64,000 nucleotides of DNA, taken from positions 115,446 through 179,445 of the forward strand of contig NZ_JARGYD010000009.1 in the NCBI RefSeq assembly GCF_029168315.1. Reading direction: 5' to 3'. This DNA is from Psychromarinibacter halotolerans. GTDB lineage: Bacteria; Pseudomonadota; Alphaproteobacteria; Rhodobacterales; Rhodobacteraceae. The position numbers and the translations under genes were made by a program. The notes under the pieces were generated by a model. The model did no database searches, was not told the DNA's origin, and saw only the letters and a list, made by a program, of their open reading frames with translations. Positions 35,439 to 44,864 of this stretch are shown one piece after another. How positions within the stretch are numbered: the first letter of the stretch is position 1; every line of letters starts with the position of its first letter.

Positions 35439-35869
35439 GCGCCCGTCTCCAGCCCGTGTTTCAATTCCGCCACCACAGCCGCGGCCTCGTCCGGTGTCAG
35501 CGCCGGCAATTCGGTGAAGGTTACCGTGTCTTCGGCGATGTACCGGCGCGAGGTCAGATCGTCCTTCTCGTGCAATGGCACGACATGCGCATGAGCATGC
35601 GCGATGTCTCCGCCGGTGAACGCGAAGCCGACCCGCTTGACCCGATAAGCCGGTTTCATCGCCCGCGCCAGCCGCTGGCCCAGCGCCAGTATCTGGGCGG
35701 ACAGATCGGGGGGCAGATCCTCGAAATACGGATAATGCGCCCGCGGAATGATCTGCACATGCCCGCGCCGGATCGGCATGGTGTCCAGAAACGCGACGAT
35801 CTCGTCATCCTCGAACACCACCGCCGCCGGAACCGACCCCGCCGCAATGCCACAGAACAGGCAGGTCAT
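35435..35869 (-). CDS. HIT-family nucleotide hydrolase
   Basis: This 144-residue protein is a histidine-triad hydrolase. The triad reads HAHAHVVPLH near residues 104-113, and the N-terminal CLFCGIAAGSVPAAVVFEDDEIVAFLD is typical. HIT proteins hydrolyse AMP-lysine or dinucleotide polyphosphate bonds; the actual substrate is unknown. The ATG at 35869 overlaps the ribE stop by 4 nt; an ATG two codons earlier (35875) is also possible. It is transcribed with ribE. Confidence 0.93.
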   Translation of the reverse strand: MTCLFCGIAAGSVPAAVVFEDDEIVAFLDTMPIRRGHVQIIPRAHYPYFEDLPPDLSAQILALGQRLARAMKPAYRVKRVGFAFTGGDIAHAHAHVVPLHEKDDLTSRRYIAEDTVTFTELPALTPDEAAAVVAELKHGLETGA

Positions 35870-36468
35870 GCCCATTCTTGCAGGCGCGCGACATAGCGCG
35901 CGAGCGTGTCGATCTCTAGGTTCACGGCGTCGCCCGCAGACACCGCACCCCAAGTCGTAACCTCTTGCGTATGGGGGATAATATTCACACCAAAGTCGCG
36001 GCCATCTACCTCGTTCACCGTCAGCGACGTGCCGTTCAGCGCAACCGACCCCTTGGGCGCGACGAACCGCGCCAAAGCGTCCGGCGCGCGCAGGGTCACG
36101 CGGGTGCTGTCGCCTTCGGGCGTCACCGACAGCACCTCGGCCACGCCGTCGACATGGCCCGACACGATGTGCCCGCCCAGCTCGTCCCCCACCTTCAGCG
36201 CGCGTTCCAGATTGATCTGCCGCCCTTCGGCCCAGCCGGTCACGCCGATGCTGGTCTTCGACACCGTTTCGGCGCTGATTTCGACCTGAAACCAAGGCAC
36301 CGGACCCCGCCCCAGCGCGATCACCGTCAGGCAGACCCCGTCGCAGGCGATCGAGGCGCCGATGTCGATGCCGTCCACGTCGTAGCCGGTCGCGATCCGC
36401 GCCCGCAGGTCGCCGCGCGGCTCGACCTCTAGCACCTTTCCGACGTCGGTGATGATCCCGGTAAACAT
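35866..36468 (-). CDS. ribE: riboflavin synthase, alpha chain
   Basis: RibE (200 residues) dismutates two lumazines to riboflavin. Two similar beta-barrel halves are visible: MFTGIITDVGKV with DGVCLTV in the first, and GHIVSGHVDGVAEV with LNGTSLTVNEV in the second. ATG at 36468 is chosen from MFTGIIT; the open frame upstream is not protein-like. No ribD lies next to it, and I saw no FMN riboswitch in the 177 bp upstream. Confidence 0.97.
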   Translation of the reverse strand: MFTGIITDVGKVLEVEPRGDLRARIATGYDVDGIDIGASIACDGVCLTVIALGRGPVPWFQVEISAETVSKTSIGVTGWAEGRQINLERALKVGDELGGHIVSGHVDGVAEVLSVTPEGDSTRVTLRAPDALARFVAPKGSVALNGTSLTVNEVDGRDFGVNIIPHTQEVTTWGAVSAGDAVNLEIDTLARYVARLQEWA

Positions 36469-36645
36469 GGCCGTTTTCCAATTCCCTGTCCGCGTGACCT
36501 TGCCGTCAAGCGCATCCAAGGGCAAGAGAAGGGCAGTGCCTTGTCGTGTTAACCTTATGGCAGCCCAAAGAATGCCAGATTGCCACGGCAGCACATCACC
36601 CGAACCGGCAGAACGCCGGCGCGCCGCACCAGACGGGAGACGACG

Positions 36646-37932
36646 ATGATCTCCGGCAAGGACCGGACATTCCTGTTCCTGCAGGGGCCGCACGGTCCCT
36701 ATTTCCACCGGCTGGGGCGGATGCTTCGGGCGGCGGGGGCGGATGTCTGGCGGGTCGGGTTCAACGCGGGCGACCAGTTCTTCTGGCGCGACCGTGCGTC
36801 CTACATCCCGTATCGTAGCGAACCACAGGACTGGCCCGAAACGTTCCGCGCCATCGTCGCCGACAAGGGCGTGACCGATATCGTGCTGTACGGCGACACC
36901 CGCCGCATCCACGCGCAGGCGGTCGAGGCGGCGAAAGACCTTGGCCTGACGATCCATGTGTTCGAGGAAGGCTATCTGCGCCCCTACTGGGTGACCTACG
37001 AACGCAATGGGTCGAACGGCAATTCCGCGCTGATGGACCTTGGCGTGCCCGAGATGCAGCAGATCCTGTCCCGCGCCGAACTCGACATCCCCGAGGCGCC
37101 GGCCCATTGGGGCGACATGCGCCACCATGTGTTCTACGGCGCGGCCTACCACGGGCTTCTGCTGCTGGCGAACCGCAGCTACCGCAATTTCGAAGCGCAT
37201 CGCGATCTGACGGTGGGGCAGGAATTCCTGTTGTATCTCAAGCGCCTGCTGTTGATGCCGTGGCTTTGGGCCGACCGGGTTCAGGCGACGTGGCGGATCA
37301 AGTACGGCGGGTTCCCGTACCACCTGACCCTGCTGCAACTGGCGCATGACGCCAGCTTCCGCGACCACAGCCGCTTTGCGTCGATGACCGAGTTTCTGCA
37401 AACCGTGATCGAAGGCTTTGCCAAGGGCGCGCCGCCGCACCATCACATGGTGTTCAAGGCGCACCCCCTGGAAGACGGCCGCGCCCCGATCCGGCGCGAT
37501 ATCCGGCGGCTGGCGGCGGAACACGGGGTCGCCGACCGGGTCCATTATGTGCGGGGCGGCAAGCTGGCCGCGCTTCTGGATCACGCGCGCGGCGCCGTGA
37601 CGGTGAATTCCACGGCGGCGCAGCAGGTGCTGTGGCGTGGCCTGCCGCTGCGCGTGTTCGGCAGCGCGGTGTTCGCCAAACCGGAATTCGTCTCGACCCA
37701 GTCGCTGCCCGAATTCTTCTCGCGCCCCACCCGGCCCGACAACCGCGCCTATCGCGATTACCGCCATTTCCTGCTGGAAACCTCGCAGGTTCCGGGCGGT
37801 TTCTATTCCTCGCGCGGGCGGCGTCAGTTGCTGCGGCAGGTGGTCGACATGATGCTGGTGGGCGAAGATCCCTATGACGCGCTGCGCAAGGGGACAGCGG
37901 CACCTCGGCAACAGTTGCGCGTGATCAAATAG
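36646..37932 (+). CDS. kpsS: capsule polysaccharide biosynthesis protein KpsS-like
   Basis: This 428-residue protein matches KpsS, one of two retaining beta-Kdo transferases that build the Kdo linker on lysophosphatidylglycerol for group 2 capsules. Recognisable parts are FLQGPHGPYFHRLGRMLRAAGADVWRVGFNAGD, DTRRIHAQAVEAAKDLGLTIHVFEEGYLRPYWVT, and the late KAHPLEDGR and GAVTVNSTAAQQVLWRGLPLRVFG. ATG at 36646 follows GGGAGACGACG. The export lipoprotein and KpsC genes follow on the same strand. Confidence 0.92.
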   Translation: MISGKDRTFLFLQGPHGPYFHRLGRMLRAAGADVWRVGFNAGDQFFWRDRASYIPYRSEPQDWPETFRAIVADKGVTDIVLYGDTRRIHAQAVEAAKDLGLTIHVFEEGYLRPYWVTYERNGSNGNSALMDLGVPEMQQILSRAELDIPEAPAHWGDMRHHVFYGAAYHGLLLLANRSYRNFEAHRDLTVGQEFLLYLKRLLLMPWLWADRVQATWRIKYGGFPYHLTLLQLAHDASFRDHSRFASMTEFLQTVIEGFAKGAPPHHHMVFKAHPLEDGRAPIRRDIRRLAAEHGVADRVHYVRGGKLAALLDHARGAVTVNSTAAQQVLWRGLPLRVFGSAVFAKPEFVSTQSLPEFFSRPTRPDNRAYRDYRHFLLETSQVPGGFYSSRGRRQLLRQVVDMMLVGEDPYDALRKGTAAPRQQLRVIK

Positions 37933-37982
37933 CGCCCACGACCGTTTGCTGCTGGCGTTTTGGGCCTGTTTCCGATAGGTTA

Positions 37983-37998
37983 CCTCAAAAAATTGAGG
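37983..37998. promoter_or_regulatory. inverted repeat before the export lipoprotein gene
   Basis: CCTCAA-AAAA-TTGAGG is a perfect 6-bp-arm inverted repeat 29 bp upstream of the GTG at 38028, in a short A/T-rich island. It could be an operator overlapping the promoter or a weak terminator of kpsS. Confidence 0.4.
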
Positions 37999-38027
37999 CA
38001 GATAAAACAGGTCGAGGAGACCGGGCA

Positions 38028-39179
38028 GTGAAAATCAAGGCATCGCGAGTCGCGCGAGCTGCCGCTCTTGTGGCGCTTGTGGGCTTTACCGCAAGCTGTG
38101 GCCTGCCCCGTTCGGGGCCGAACAAGCGCGAAATCTACGCCGGATCCGTCCAGAAAGAGGGCGATGCGTTCATCGTCAGCGTCAACGAGCGTGTGACGCG
38201 CGCCACCGCCGTGGTGCCCGCGCTTGGATTTTCCGACGCGTTCCTGAACGCCGGCATCGTCGGATCCGACACCATCCGCCCCGGCGACACGCTGGGGCTG
38301 ACGATTTACGAGAACGTCGACGACGGCCTTCTGTCGGCGACCGGGCTGAACTCTTCCGTGCTGGAACAGGTGCAGGTCGACGGGTCGGGCTTTATCTTCG
38401 TGCCGTATGCCGGGCGCATCCGCGCCGCGGGCAACACGCCCGAGACCATCCGCCGCCTGATCACCGAGAAGCTGGCCGAACAGACGCCGGACCCGCAGGT
38501 CATGGTTCGCCGTCTTGCCGGTAACGGCGCCACGGTTTCGCTGACCGGCGCGATCACCGGACAGGGCGTCTACCCCATCGAGCGGCCCACCCGCACGCTG
38601 AGCGCGATGATCGCCGCTGCGGGCGGTGTCACCGTTGAACCCGAAGCCGCGAAGGTGAAGATCATTCGCGGCGGCCATACCGGAGAAATCTGGTTCGAGG
38701 ATCTGTTCTTCGACCCGACGGCGGACGTCGCCCTGCGCGGCGGCGACCGGATTCTGGTCGAGGCCGACACCCGCACCTTCACCGCGCTTGGCGCGACCGG
38801 CCAGCAAAGCCAGGTCCGGTTCGAAACCCGCACGATCACCGCGATCGAGGCCATCGCCCAAGTCGGTGGCCTGCGCGCCGTGTCGGCGGACCCGACCGGC
38901 GTGTTCGTGCTGCGCAACGAGCCCGAGGAAATCGCCCGTCAGGTTCTGGGCCGCGGCGACCTGATCGGGGCGCAGCGCATGGTCTACGTGCTGGACCTGA
39001 CCGAACCCAACGGCCTGTTCGAGGCGCGCGATTTCGTGATCCGCGACGGCGATACCGTCTATGTGACCGAAGCGCCGTTCGCCCAGTGGTCCAAGACCAT
39101 CGGTGCCCTGACGGGGACGCTGTCCGCGGTCGGCGGCCTTGCCAACGCGGCGGACTCCGTCAGCACCATCGGCGAGTGA
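38028..39179 (+). CDS. polysaccharide export outer-membrane lipoprotein (Wza/KpsD-like)
   Basis: This 383-residue protein has a lipoprotein signal (VALVGFTASC, Cys near residue 24) and a polysaccharide export (PES) domain at about 60-165 with IRPGDTLGLTIYEN and FIFVPYAGRIRAAG. SLBB-type beta-grasp repeats follow (VSLTGAITGQGVYPIERPTRTLSAMIAAAGG and a second near 260-340). It should form the outer-membrane capsule export channel. The start is the GTG at 38028, preceded by GAGGAGACCGGGCA. It lies between kpsS and kpsC. Confidence 0.92.
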   Translation: MKIKASRVARAAALVALVGFTASCGLPRSGPNKREIYAGSVQKEGDAFIVSVNERVTRATAVVPALGFSDAFLNAGIVGSDTIRPGDTLGLTIYENVDDGLLSATGLNSSVLEQVQVDGSGFIFVPYAGRIRAAGNTPETIRRLITEKLAEQTPDPQVMVRRLAGNGATVSLTGAITGQGVYPIERPTRTLSAMIAAAGGVTVEPEAAKVKIIRGGHTGEIWFEDLFFDPTADVALRGGDRILVEADTRTFTALGATGQQSQVRFETRTITAIEAIAQVGGLRAVSADPTGVFVLRNEPEEIARQVLGRGDLIGAQRMVYVLDLTEPNGLFEARDFVIRDGDTVYVTEAPFAQWSKTIGALTGTLSAVGGLANAADSVSTIGE

Positions 39180-39183
39180 TCTC

Positions 39184-41286
39184 GTGACCCACATGGCCGG
39201 AGATATGGCCGCCGGGGTGGAAACACCCCGGCGGCTTTACGTTTACAACGGCGGTTTCCTGACCCCGCGCAGGATCCGGCGCATCCTTCAGCTTGCGGGC
39301 TGGGACATCCGCGTCGGTGCGCCCGGTCCCGACGACTGGGTCGGCGTCTGGGGCAAAAGCCCCACCTCGCCCCGGGGCGAAACCGTGGCCGACCGCACCG
39401 GCGCGCCGGTGCTGCGGGTCGAGGATGCGTTCCTGCGGTCCTTGTATCCCGGTCGCGACGGCGAGCCGCCGCTGGGCCTTCTGTTGGACCGCACCGGCCT
39501 GCATTTCGACCGCGCGCAGCCGTCGGACCTTGAAACCCTGCTGGCCACCCATCCGCTGGACGACACCGCGCTTCTGGACCGGGCCCGCGCCTGCAGCGCA
39601 TGGATCCGCGAGGCGCATCTGTCGAAATACAACGCCTTCGATCCTGCCGCGCCCGTCCCCACCGCGCCTTACGTGGTGGTGATCGACCAGACGCGCGGGG
39701 ATGCCTCGATTGCCGGGTCTGGCGCGACAGAGGCGACCTTCCGCGAGATGCTGGTCTTCGCGCAAGAGGAACACCCCGGCGCGCAGATCGTGATCAAGTC
39801 GCATCCCGAAACCGCGGGCGGCCACCGCCCCGGCCATTTCGGACCCGAGGTCGAACGCCCCGGCATCACGCTGCTGACCGACCCGGTCAGCCCGTGGAAG
39901 CTGTTCGATGGCGCTCTTGGCGTCTACACGGTCAGTTCGGGTCTGGGGTTCGAGGCGATTTTCGCCGGGCACCGGCCCCGCGTGTTCGGCCAGCCGTTCT
40001 ATGCTGGTTGGGGCCTGACGCAGGATGAATTCCCAATCGACCGCCGCCAGCGCCGCCTGACCCGCGCGCAGTTGTTCGCGGCGGCGATGATCCTTTACCC
40101 GACGTGGTACGACCCGTTTTCAGACAGCCTGTGCGAGCTGGAGGACGTGCTTGCCACGCTGGAAGCGAAGGCAAGGGCGTGGCGTGACGACCGGCATGGC
40201 TATGTCGCGTCGGGGATGCGCCTGTGGAAGCGCAAGCCGCTGCAAAAGGTGTTCGGCACCCAGCGCCGCCTGCGGTTCGAGGATGACCCCGCCCGAGCAG
40301 CAACGATCGCCGGGCGCGACGGTCGGCGGCTGATGGTCTGGGCCAGCCGCGAATATCCCGCCCATTCCGCGCCCCGCCCAAATCCTGGTCACAATCCTGG
40401 CCCCAATCCCGACGGCGCAACCGAAACGACCGAGGTCCTGCGGATCGAAGACGGCTTTCTGCGGTCGCGCGGGCTGGGCGCCGAGCTGGTGCCGCCGCTG
40501 TCGCTGGTCGCCGACGACCTTGGGATCTACTACGATCCGACGCGGCCCAGCCGCCTGGAAGACCTGATCGCCAAGGCGGCAGAGTTGCCCCCCGCGCGGC
40601 TGCTGCGCGCCGAACGGCTGGTGGCCCAGATCACCCGCGCGCGCCTGTCCAAGTACAACCTGCACCGCAACGGCGTCCCCGAGCTTCCCGCCGGTCATCG
40701 TATCCTTGTGCCCGGTCAGGTCGAGGATGACGCCTCGATCCTCAAGGGCGGCGGGCAGGTGCGGACCAATCGCGATCTGCTGGACCGCGCCCGCGCCGAG
40801 AACCCCGGCGCCGTGATCCTGTACAAGCCGCACCCCGACGTCGAGGCGGGCCTGCGCCCCGGTGCGCTGGACGCGGAAGCGACCGCTGCCGCCGATCTGG
40901 TGCTGGGTCCGTGCGATCCGGTCCGGCTTTTGGAGGAATGCGACGAGGTCTGGACCATGACCTCGTTGATGGGGTTCGAAGCGCTGCTGCGTGGCCTGCC
41001 CGTCACCTGTCTTGGGGCGCCGTTCTACGCCGGGTGGGGCCTGACCCGCGACCTTGGCCCGGTGCCGGACCGCCGACAGGCACGGCCCAGTTGCGCCGCG
41101 CTGGCCCATGCCACCCTGATCGCCTATCCGCGCTATTTCGATCCGGTCACCGGCGAACCCTGCCCCGCCGAGGTCGTCGCAGAGCGGCTGGAAACCGGCA
41201 ACCTGCCGCGGCCGGGGCCCGTGAACCGGGGCGTCGCGAAATTGCAGGGCGCGCTTGCAAGCTATGCGTGGCTGTGGCGGCGCTGA
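39184..41286 (+). CDS. kpsC: capsule polysaccharide Kdo-linker transferase KpsC
   Basis: KpsC (about 700 residues) adds alternating beta-Kdo residues to the capsule linker. Two homologous glycosyltransferase halves can be read off the sequence: RVEDAFLRS, LSKYNAFD, IKSHPETAG and FGQPFYAGWGLT in the first, then RIEDGFLRS, LSKYNLHRN, YKPHPDVEAG and LGAPFYAGWGLT in the second. The start is uncertain: GTG 39184, ATG 39193 or ATG 39205, all just after the preceding stop. With kpsS and the export lipoprotein it marks a group 2-type capsule locus; KpsM/T/E transporter genes are not in this window. Confidence 0.94.
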   Translation: MTHMAGDMAAGVETPRRLYVYNGGFLTPRRIRRILQLAGWDIRVGAPGPDDWVGVWGKSPTSPRGETVADRTGAPVLRVEDAFLRSLYPGRDGEPPLGLLLDRTGLHFDRAQPSDLETLLATHPLDDTALLDRARACSAWIREAHLSKYNAFDPAAPVPTAPYVVVIDQTRGDASIAGSGATEATFREMLVFAQEEHPGAQIVIKSHPETAGGHRPGHFGPEVERPGITLLTDPVSPWKLFDGALGVYTVSSGLGFEAIFAGHRPRVFGQPFYAGWGLTQDEFPIDRRQRRLTRAQLFAAAMILYPTWYDPFSDSLCELEDVLATLEAKARAWRDDRHGYVASGMRLWKRKPLQKVFGTQRRLRFEDDPARAATIAGRDGRRLMVWASREYPAHSAPRPNPGHNPGPNPDGATETTEVLRIEDGFLRSRGLGAELVPPLSLVADDLGIYYDPTRPSRLEDLIAKAAELPPARLLRAERLVAQITRARLSKYNLHRNGVPELPAGHRILVPGQVEDDASILKGGGQVRTNRDLLDRARAENPGAVILYKPHPDVEAGLRPGALDAEATAAADLVLGPCDPVRLLEECDEVWTMTSLMGFEALLRGLPVTCLGAPFYAGWGLTRDLGPVPDRRQARPSCAALAHATLIAYPRYFDPVTGEPCPAEVVAERLETGNLPRPGPVNRGVAKLQGALASYAWLWRR

Positions 41287-41389
41287 AGCAGGCGACTAGT
41301 ACGAACAGAACTATTTGCGGCTGATTTTACGGTCATTCACGCCGCTGGCTTGATCATAGCGGACATCAGCGACCCATCGTCAAAATTGC

Positions 41390-42454
41390 TCACTCGACCG
41401 GGTGGCGAGATCTTTGACGCTTGCCCACCCAGCCGACGATGACCAGCGCCAACAGGATCCTGAACAGGTGATGCGCCGTGACGATGACCGGGCTGGCCTC
41501 TAGGCTAAGCGCGATCAGCGCCATCTCTGTCATGCCGCCGGGGGCGAAGCTGATGAACAACGGCTCGAACCCGCCGGGCACCGCCCCTCGCAAAGCGAAG
41601 GCCGCGAAGGCGCCGATTGCAAGGATGCCGGACACGTTCACCACCCCAAGCGTGAAGGCCTTGATCAGAAGCTTGGCACTGGCCCCGGCGAACTGCGCGC
41701 CAAGCCCGGCCCCGACCACAAGCTGCGCCAGCGGCAACAGCCAGAACGGGCTGTGCAGGGTCAGCACGCCGGTCACATGCGCCAGCCCGCACAGCACCAA
41801 AGGCCCCATCAACTGCCCCGCCGGCAGGTGCAACCGGCGGCCCAGCACAAGGCCCAGCGGCGCAAGGATCGCGATGACGAACAGGTCGATCCACCCGGCC
41901 TTGCCGTCCGCCATCGTCTGCCCCGCCGCACTGCCCACCGTCTCGCCCCCGACCAACAGGAACAGCATGGGCACGGCCACAACCACCACAATGATCCGGG
42001 CAAAGTGCTGCACGGTCAGTACCCGCACGTCGGCGCCTTCGCGTTCCCCCAAGGTGATCGCCTCGATCAGCCCACCGGGAAGCGAGGCATAGGTCGCCGT
42101 CGGCCGGTCATAGCCACCGACCCGGCGCAGAACAATATAGCCAAAGCCATACGCCGCCAGCACGAAGGGAATAAGCGCAAGGAACGACGGCCAGTATTGC
42201 GGGAACAGACCCAGCAGATCCGGGGTGAACCGCGCGCCGATCATCGTACCGATGGTGGCGATGAAGAAGAACCGCAGGTTGCGCGGGAATTTGACGATGT
42301 GGTCCCGGTGCGTCTGGACCATCGTGTAGGCCGCGCTGAACGTCAGGCTGCCCAGCATGTAGGGCATCGGCAACCCGGCGAAAGCCGCCAGGGTGCCCCC
42401 CAGAACGCCGAGCACGAGCAGCGCGCCAATATCGAACACGTTCACCTGTTGCAT
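41390..42454 (-). CDS. AbrB-family membrane protein (ammonia monooxygenase-like name)
   Basis: This 354-residue polytopic protein belongs to the AbrB duplication family (pfam05145), formerly misnamed as a regulator or ammonia monooxygenase. Two repeats of about five helices are visible, with LPMPYMLGSLTFSAA in the first and LPAGQLMGPLVLCGLAHVTG in the second. Transport is likely but unproven. I choose ATG 42454 (QQVNVFDIGALLVLG) because AAGGG precedes it; the ATG at 42496 lacks a ribosome site. Confidence 0.87.
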   Translation of the reverse strand: MQQVNVFDIGALLVLGVLGGTLAAFAGLPMPYMLGSLTFSAAYTMVQTHRDHIVKFPRNLRFFFIATIGTMIGARFTPDLLGLFPQYWPSFLALIPFVLAAYGFGYIVLRRVGGYDRPTATYASLPGGLIEAITLGEREGADVRVLTVQHFARIIVVVVAVPMLFLLVGGETVGSAAGQTMADGKAGWIDLFVIAILAPLGLVLGRRLHLPAGQLMGPLVLCGLAHVTGVLTLHSPFWLLPLAQLVVGAGLGAQFAGASAKLLIKAFTLGVVNVSGILAIGAFAAFALRGAVPGGFEPLFISFAPGGMTEMALIALSLEASPVIVTAHHLFRILLALVIVGWVGKRQRSRHPVE

Positions 42455-42499
42455 GGCGCCCTTATCCGCCTCCCGGCAGAAAGATGCCAGAGTCATTTA

Positions 42500-43432
42500 T
42501 TAGGCGTAAGCGACCCCCTGCACCTTGACGTGCAGCGCATACAGCGACCGGCTGGCCGCCATGAACAGCCGCGTCCGGTGACGCCCGCCGAAGCACAGGT
42601 TGGCGCAGCGTTCCGGCAGGTGGATGTGGCCGATGGCAGTGCCGTCCGGGGCGAAGACCCGCACACCGTCCAGACCCTCGCCCAGACCCCAGCCAGCCCA
42701 AAGGTTGCCTTCCACGTCGCAGCGGAACCCGTCCGGCGTGCCCTGCTCGCCCGCCTCCACAAAGACCCGCCCGTCGCCGACGGACCGCCCGTCGGACGAT
42801 ACGTCGAACGCGTGGATCTTCTTCGGCAGGCCGGATTGCACAAGGTACAGCAGGCGTTCGTCGGGCGAGAAACACAGGCCGTTCGGCTGGTCTATGCCCT
42901 TGATGACGGCGGTAATTTCCCCGGTGTCTCCGTCGATGCGGTAGACATTCGTGGGCAGTTCCGGGTCGGCGACGCCGCCCTCGTAATGGCTGAGGATGCC
43001 GAAGGTCGGATCGGTGAACCAGACGCTGCCGTCCGACTTCACCACCACATCGTTGGGCGAGTTCAGGCGCTTGCCGTCAAAGCTGTCGGTCAGAACGGTC
43101 AGGCTGCCGTCGATCTCCGTGCGGACCACAGCGCGGCGTCCATGCTGGCACGAGATCAGCCGCCCCTGCCGGTCGCGCGTGTTGCCGTTCGCGTGGCCGC
43201 CCTTGCGAAACTCGGACACGCCGCCCGTCGTCTCGTCCCAGCGCATCAGCCGGTCGTTCGGGATGTCGGACCAGACCAGCGCACGCTGGTCGCCGAACCA
43301 CACCGGCCCCTCGGACCACCGGCAGCCTGTCGCCAGCCGTTCCACGGCGGCATGCCACAGCACCAGATCGGCAAAGCGATCGTCCAGAATCTCGATGGAC
43401 GGGTCGGGATAGCGTTCGGCGGGTTCCCACAT
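42500..43432 (-). CDS. SMP-30/gluconolactonase-family lactonase
   Basis: This 310-residue protein is a six-bladed beta-propeller of the SMP-30/LRE family. Visible blocks are LATGCRWSEGPVWFGDQRALVWSDIPND (metal-binding Glu), KRLNSPNDVVVKSDGSVWFTDPTFG (Asn/Asp ligands) and QPNGLCFSPDERLLYLV. Relatives hydrolyse sugar or other lactones with a divalent metal. It is on the same strand as pobA but separated by that gene's terminator. ATG at 43432 follows AAGGAGGAGAC. A link to aromatic lactones is possible but unsupported. Confidence 0.9.
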   Translation of the reverse strand: MWEPAERYPDPSIEILDDRFADLVLWHAAVERLATGCRWSEGPVWFGDQRALVWSDIPNDRLMRWDETTGGVSEFRKGGHANGNTRDRQGRLISCQHGRRAVVRTEIDGSLTVLTDSFDGKRLNSPNDVVVKSDGSVWFTDPTFGILSHYEGGVADPELPTNVYRIDGDTGEITAVIKGIDQPNGLCFSPDERLLYLVQSGLPKKIHAFDVSSDGRSVGDGRVFVEAGEQGTPDGFRCDVEGNLWAGWGLGEGLDGVRVFAPDGTAIGHIHLPERCANLCFGGRHRTRLFMAASRSLYALHVKVQGVAYA

Positions 43433-43539
43433 GCGACAGTCTCCTCCTTGCTGCACCGCCAAGGCTTAACGCGCGCCTGCCCAAGCTGCCAGTGCGAACC
43501 CCGCCCCTACGCCCCGGCGCGCCCCTTACCACCGGCACG

Positions 43540-43570
43540 AAAAAGCGCGACCCCGTCTCCGGGGCCGCGC
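43540..43570 (-). terminator. rho-independent terminator of pobA
   Basis: On the minus strand, GCGCGGCCCCG-GAGA-CGGGGTCGCGC (one mismatch) is followed by TTTTT. It lies 31 bp after the pobA stop. Confidence 0.85.
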
Positions 43571-43600
43571 GGCACTCGTACAACGACCTGTCTTGGGGGG

Positions 43601-44773
43601 TTAGAACGGCAGGCCGACGTAGTTTTCAGCCAGCGACCCCAGCGCCCGCTCGGACGAGAACAGGTAGTCCATGTCCGTGTCCTGCAGCCGCTGGTCATAG
43701 GTGATGCTGTCCGGGAAGGTGTGCAGCAGCGTGGTCATCCACCACGAGAACCGCTGCGCCTTCCACACCCGCGCCAGCGCCTTGGCGGAATAGCCGTCCA
43801 GCCCCGCGTCGTCGCCCTTCAGGTAGTGGTCCATCATGCCGTGGTACAGATAGTAGATATCGGACGCGGCAGAGTTCAGCCCCCGCGCGCCGGTCGGCGG
43901 CACGATGTGCGCCGCGTCGCCCGCAAGGAACAGGTTGCCATAGCGCATCGGCTCGGCCACGAAAGACCGCAGCGGCGCGATGGATTTCTCGATCGACGGC
44001 CCGGTTTCCAGCTTTGCCGCGACCTCTTCGGGCAGCCGCTTCTTCAGCTCGGCCCAGAAGGCATCATCCGACCAGTCCTCGACCCGGTCGGTCAGCGGGA
44101 CCTGAAGATAATAGCGGCTAAGGACCTGACTGCGCAGGGAACACAGCGCGAAGCCGCGCTCGTGCCGGGCATAGATCAGTTCGTGGTTCACCGGCTTGGT
44201 GCGGCTGAGAACGCCCAGCCAGCCGAAGGGATAGACCTTTTCGTGCTCGGTCAGCACGTCCTTCGGGATCGACTTGCGGCTGACCCCGTGGAACCCGTCG
44301 GCCCCGATCACGAAGTCGCAGTCGATGCGCACGATCTCGTCGCCGTCGCGGTAGGTGACCCACGGCGCGTCGCTTTTCAGGTCATGCAGGGTCACGTCCT
44401 CGACGTTGTGGATGACCTTGCCGCCCATCCGGTCGCGCGCCTCGTACAGGTCGCGGGTCAGTTCGGTCTGGCCGTAAACGACCACCGACGAGCCGCCCGA
44501 GTATTTCTTTAGATCGACCCGGTCCAGCTTGCCGTCGTGGGCGATGTAGAACCCGTCGTGTATCTCGCCCTCGCGGTCCATCCGTTCGCCGCACTGCGCT
44601 TCGCGCATCAGCTCGGCAAAGCCGTGTTCCAGCACCCCCGCCCGGATACGGCCCAGCACGTATTCGCGGCTTTGGCGTTCCAGAACGACGGTGTCGATGC
44701 CCTTGAGGTGCAGAAGCTGGCTGAGCATCAGCCCCGAGGGCCCGCCGCCGATGATGCAGACTTGCGTTTTCAT
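43601..44773 (-). CDS. pobA: 4-hydroxybenzoate 3-monooxygenase
   Basis: PobA (390 residues) is an FAD and NADPH-dependent hydroxylase turning 4-hydroxybenzoate into protocatechuate. The FAD dinucleotide motif IIGGGPSGLMLSQLLHLKG is at the start, the DG motif reads VIGADGFHGVSR, and the second FAD block is LFLAGDAAHIVPPTGARGLNSA. Residue-level resemblance to Pseudomonas PobA, including the family length, is strong. ATG at 44773. It is divergent from an AraC-type gene, the usual pobA-pobR arrangement. Its product feeds the 4,5-cleavage genes at 47-58 kb. Confidence 0.97.
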   Translation of the reverse strand: MKTQVCIIGGGPSGLMLSQLLHLKGIDTVVLERQSREYVLGRIRAGVLEHGFAELMREAQCGERMDREGEIHDGFYIAHDGKLDRVDLKKYSGGSSVVVYGQTELTRDLYEARDRMGGKVIHNVEDVTLHDLKSDAPWVTYRDGDEIVRIDCDFVIGADGFHGVSRKSIPKDVLTEHEKVYPFGWLGVLSRTKPVNHELIYARHERGFALCSLRSQVLSRYYLQVPLTDRVEDWSDDAFWAELKKRLPEEVAAKLETGPSIEKSIAPLRSFVAEPMRYGNLFLAGDAAHIVPPTGARGLNSAASDIYYLYHGMMDHYLKGDDAGLDGYSAKALARVWKAQRFSWWMTTLLHTFPDSITYDQRLQDTDMDYLFSSERALGSLAENYVGLPF

Positions 44774-44864
44774 GTCGCGCTCTCCTCCGTTGATCGTGCG
44801 AATTTACGCGTCCGAGGGCGGGCACGGAATGGACCGGCCTGCGGAAAACTTGTACGCATCGGAC

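Noticed and set aside
36469..36645. FMN riboswitch upstream of ribE
   Set aside because: The gap has none of the conserved FMN-element blocks and is not preceded by ribD.
41287..41389. Terminator between kpsC and the AbrB-type gene
   Set aside because: No hairpin with a T-run was found on either strand.
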